61,290 nt of DNA from an uncultured archaeon (GTDB taxonomy: Archaea; Thermoproteota; Bathyarchaeia; 40CM-2-53-6; CALIRQ01). Positions 60,063 through 61,290 of this stretch are shown piece by piece. The stretch lies in NCBI GenBank assembly GCA_938042195.1, contig CALIRQ010000015.1, positions 1-61,290 of the forward strand, in the 5' to 3' direction. The notes beneath the pieces were generated by a model. It was not told the DNA's origin, ran no database searches, and worked only from the letters and a program-made list of their open reading frames with translations. The position numbers were made by a program, and so were the translations under genes. The first letter of the stretch is position 1, and each line of letters opens with the position of its first letter.

Positions 60063-61282
60063 GCCCGCCAAGCCTCCAAGGCGGCCCTCAATTCCCCGCG
60101 GTCCCTCGCGTACTCGGCCAAGGGGATCCCCTCGATGGCCGCTTCGATGGCCTGCCGCATCGCCCTCGCCCCCTCGACCGTCCCGTTCGGATGGCCGTGG
60201 ATGCCGCCGCCGGCTTGGATGACGACATCGATCCCGAAGAAATCTATTATCGCCGGCACCAGGGCCGGGTGGAGCCCGCCCGAGGCAACGGGCATGACCG
60301 GCTTCAAATGGCCCATCTCCCCCTTCGATGCCTCGAGGTTCTCCGCCACCTCCTCCTTGGATTCGAACATCTTCCCGACGACCGTCCCGATGTGGAGCTG
60401 ATCCACGCCCACGGCCCTCAAAGCCTTCGCTAAGACGCGCATGGAGATCCCATGCCTAGGGTTCCTCGTCAGGGCGGCGTGCCCGGCCCTATGGGCGTGG
60501 ATAACCAGGCCCAGGTCCCGCTCCCGGAGGGTTTGAAGCGCGGCGAAGCCGCAGGTCAGGACGTCAACCATTACATATTCGCCGCCGTGCCCGAGGACGA
60601 ACTCCGCCCTCTCGAGCATCCTCCCCGCATCCGCCGTTATATTGACCATGTAAACCTTCCTCTCCCCCGTCTCCCCTTCGGCCCTATCCCTCGCCTCCAA
60701 GGTCCTAATGACGCGATCCTCGAATGGGTTGAAGGCTTGGCCGCTCAGGTTCTCATCGTCCTTAACGATATCGCAGCCGCCGATCCAGGCCTCGTAGGCG
60801 ACTTGGGCGTGGTCCTCGGCCCTCAGCCCGAGCTTTGGCTTTATTATGGTCCCCACCAGGGGACGGTTGCGGACTCGGAGGAGCTCCCGGATCCCATCTA
60901 TGCCGTATCTCGGGCCCTTGAAGCCCTCCAAGAGCTTCCGGGGGAATCGGACGTCGTTGAGCCTCAGGTTCCTCAAGGCCCTCAGCCCGAAGACATTCCC
61001 CGCTATGCCGCTAAGGATGTTGGGCATGTTGCCCGGCTCGAACAGCTCGATCGGGTAGGCTATCTCGACGAGATTCCCCTCAATCCTGAAGACCCGGGCG
61101 GCGAGCCGCTTGACATAGGGCTTCTCAGTCCCGAGCTCCGTCCAAGTCCCTATGGAGCTCTCGGCGGCGACCCCGCCCGCGGCCTCCTCTATGCTTATCC
61201 CATCCGGCTCGATTCGGAATGCGCAGATCAGGTCCGTTTCATCGGGCTCGTATCCCAAGTCCACGAAGTCCATATATCTCAA
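60059..61282 (-). CDS. rbcL: RuBisCO large subunit, archaeal form III
   Basis: A 407-residue RuBisCO. Catalytic parts: AAESSIGTWTEL, GTIIKPKLGL (K148), DIVKDDENL with carbamylated K174 and metal ligands D176/E177, IHAHRAGHAALTRN (H262, H264), loop-6 lysine K304 in GTVVGKMFESKEE, and PVASGGLHPALVP. It is somewhat shorter than typical form III (about 430-440). It fixes CO2 onto RuBP from the AMP route. The TTG at 61282 or ATG at 61273 fits the family N-terminus; with only eight bases beyond, an upstream start cannot be excluded. Confidence 0.93.
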   Translation of the reverse strand: MRYMDFVDLGYEPDETDLICAFRIEPDGISIEEAAGGVAAESSIGTWTELGTEKPYVKRLAARVFRIEGNLVEIAYPIELFEPGNMPNILSGIAGNVFGLRALRNLRLNDVRFPRKLLEGFKGPRYGIDGIRELLRVRNRPLVGTIIKPKLGLRAEDHAQVAYEAWIGGCDIVKDDENLSGQAFNPFEDRVIRTLEARDRAEGETGERKVYMVNITADAGRMLERAEFVLGHGGEYVMVDVLTCGFAALQTLRERDLGLVIHAHRAGHAALTRNPRHGISMRVLAKALRAVGVDQLHIGTVVGKMFESKEEVAENLEASKGEMGHLKPVMPVASGGLHPALVPAIIDFFGIDVVIQAGGGIHGHPNGTVEGARAMRQAIEAAIEGIPLAEYARDRGELRAALEAWRA

Positions 61283-61290
61283 ATTGGATC

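Noticed and set aside
1-61290. CRISPR arrays, insertion sequences, rRNA genes
   Set aside because: No regularly spaced repeats, transposase genes with terminal repeats or rRNA segments were seen.

Overview
This is a GC-rich window from an archaeon. Evidence: a complete A-type ATPase operon, prefoldin alpha, L18a/LX, SecE-Spt5/NusG-L11, DtdA, Hef, an archaeal Lrp-type regulator, TATA-box promoters and interrupted tRNA genes. The order JAMM protease - ubiquitin-like protein - E2 - E1 - small zinc-finger protein, together with a crenactin gene and LysW-type lysine synthesis, points to the TACK group. The nearest described case I know of is 'Candidatus Caldiarchaeum' (Aigarchaeota). This placement is an inference from gene content; no rRNA gene is present to test it.

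Layout. 1-3.5 kb: the tail of an unknown gene, one copy of a noncoding repeat, an EF-Tu-domain-2 protein, an MBL-fold hydrolase, small genes and an intron-bearing tRNA-Leu. 3.5-6.3 kb: Hef and an Lrp-family regulator. 6.4-12.1 kb: a plus-strand lysW-X-Y-Z-J-K operon making lysine (and perhaps ornithine) on the LysW carrier. 12-13.7 kb: a hydrogenase-maturation-type protease and an FrhB-type F420 flavoprotein. 13.6-22.7 kb (minus): UPF0216 and the A-ATPase genes H-I-K-E-C-F-A-B-D. 22.8-26.5 kb: thymidylate kinase, a frameshifted GTP-type PEP carboxykinase, a micro-ORF and tRNA-Thr(GGT) with two introns.

26.6-33.0 kb is the most unusual part, a ubiquitin-like conjugation island. It holds a membrane protein with a zinc ribbon and a B-box-like finger; a membrane-anchored JAMM protease; a ubiquitin-like precursor ending GG-RPWITP; an E2 with catalytic Cys; an E1 with an apparent N-terminal beta-grasp domain; a small soluble zinc-ribbon/B-box protein; and, convergently, a secreted-repeat/TM/zinc-ribbon/winged-helix protein. 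Two components of the cascade appear membrane-anchored.

33-42.8 kb: an Hjc-like nuclease, purM-guaA, nadE, apgM, a DhnA-type aldolase, RNase Z, an integral membrane protein, moaD-moaE-HD. 42.9-47.4 kb (plus): an L18a-pfdA-ftsY-argF-dtdA-secE-spt5-L11 information-processing cluster. 47.4-50.4 kb (minus): a five-gene overlapping crenactin operon with an arcadin-2-like partner. 50.4-55.6 kb: ArsR, VapBC, tRNA-Thr(TGT), an MFS transporter, moeA, a very AT-rich island, an AdoMet-decarboxylase homologue with an altered cleavage site, and tRNA-Pro(TGG) with introns in both the anticodon and T loops. 55.6-57.3 kb: gene debris, the second repeat copy and a polytopic membrane protein. 57.5-61.3 kb: AMP phosphorylase, ribose-1,5-bisphosphate isomerase and form III RuBisCO, a complete AMP-to-3-phosphoglycerate route.

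TTG and GTG starts are common and are often fused to the preceding stop codon. Neighbouring genes frequently overlap by 1-20 bases.
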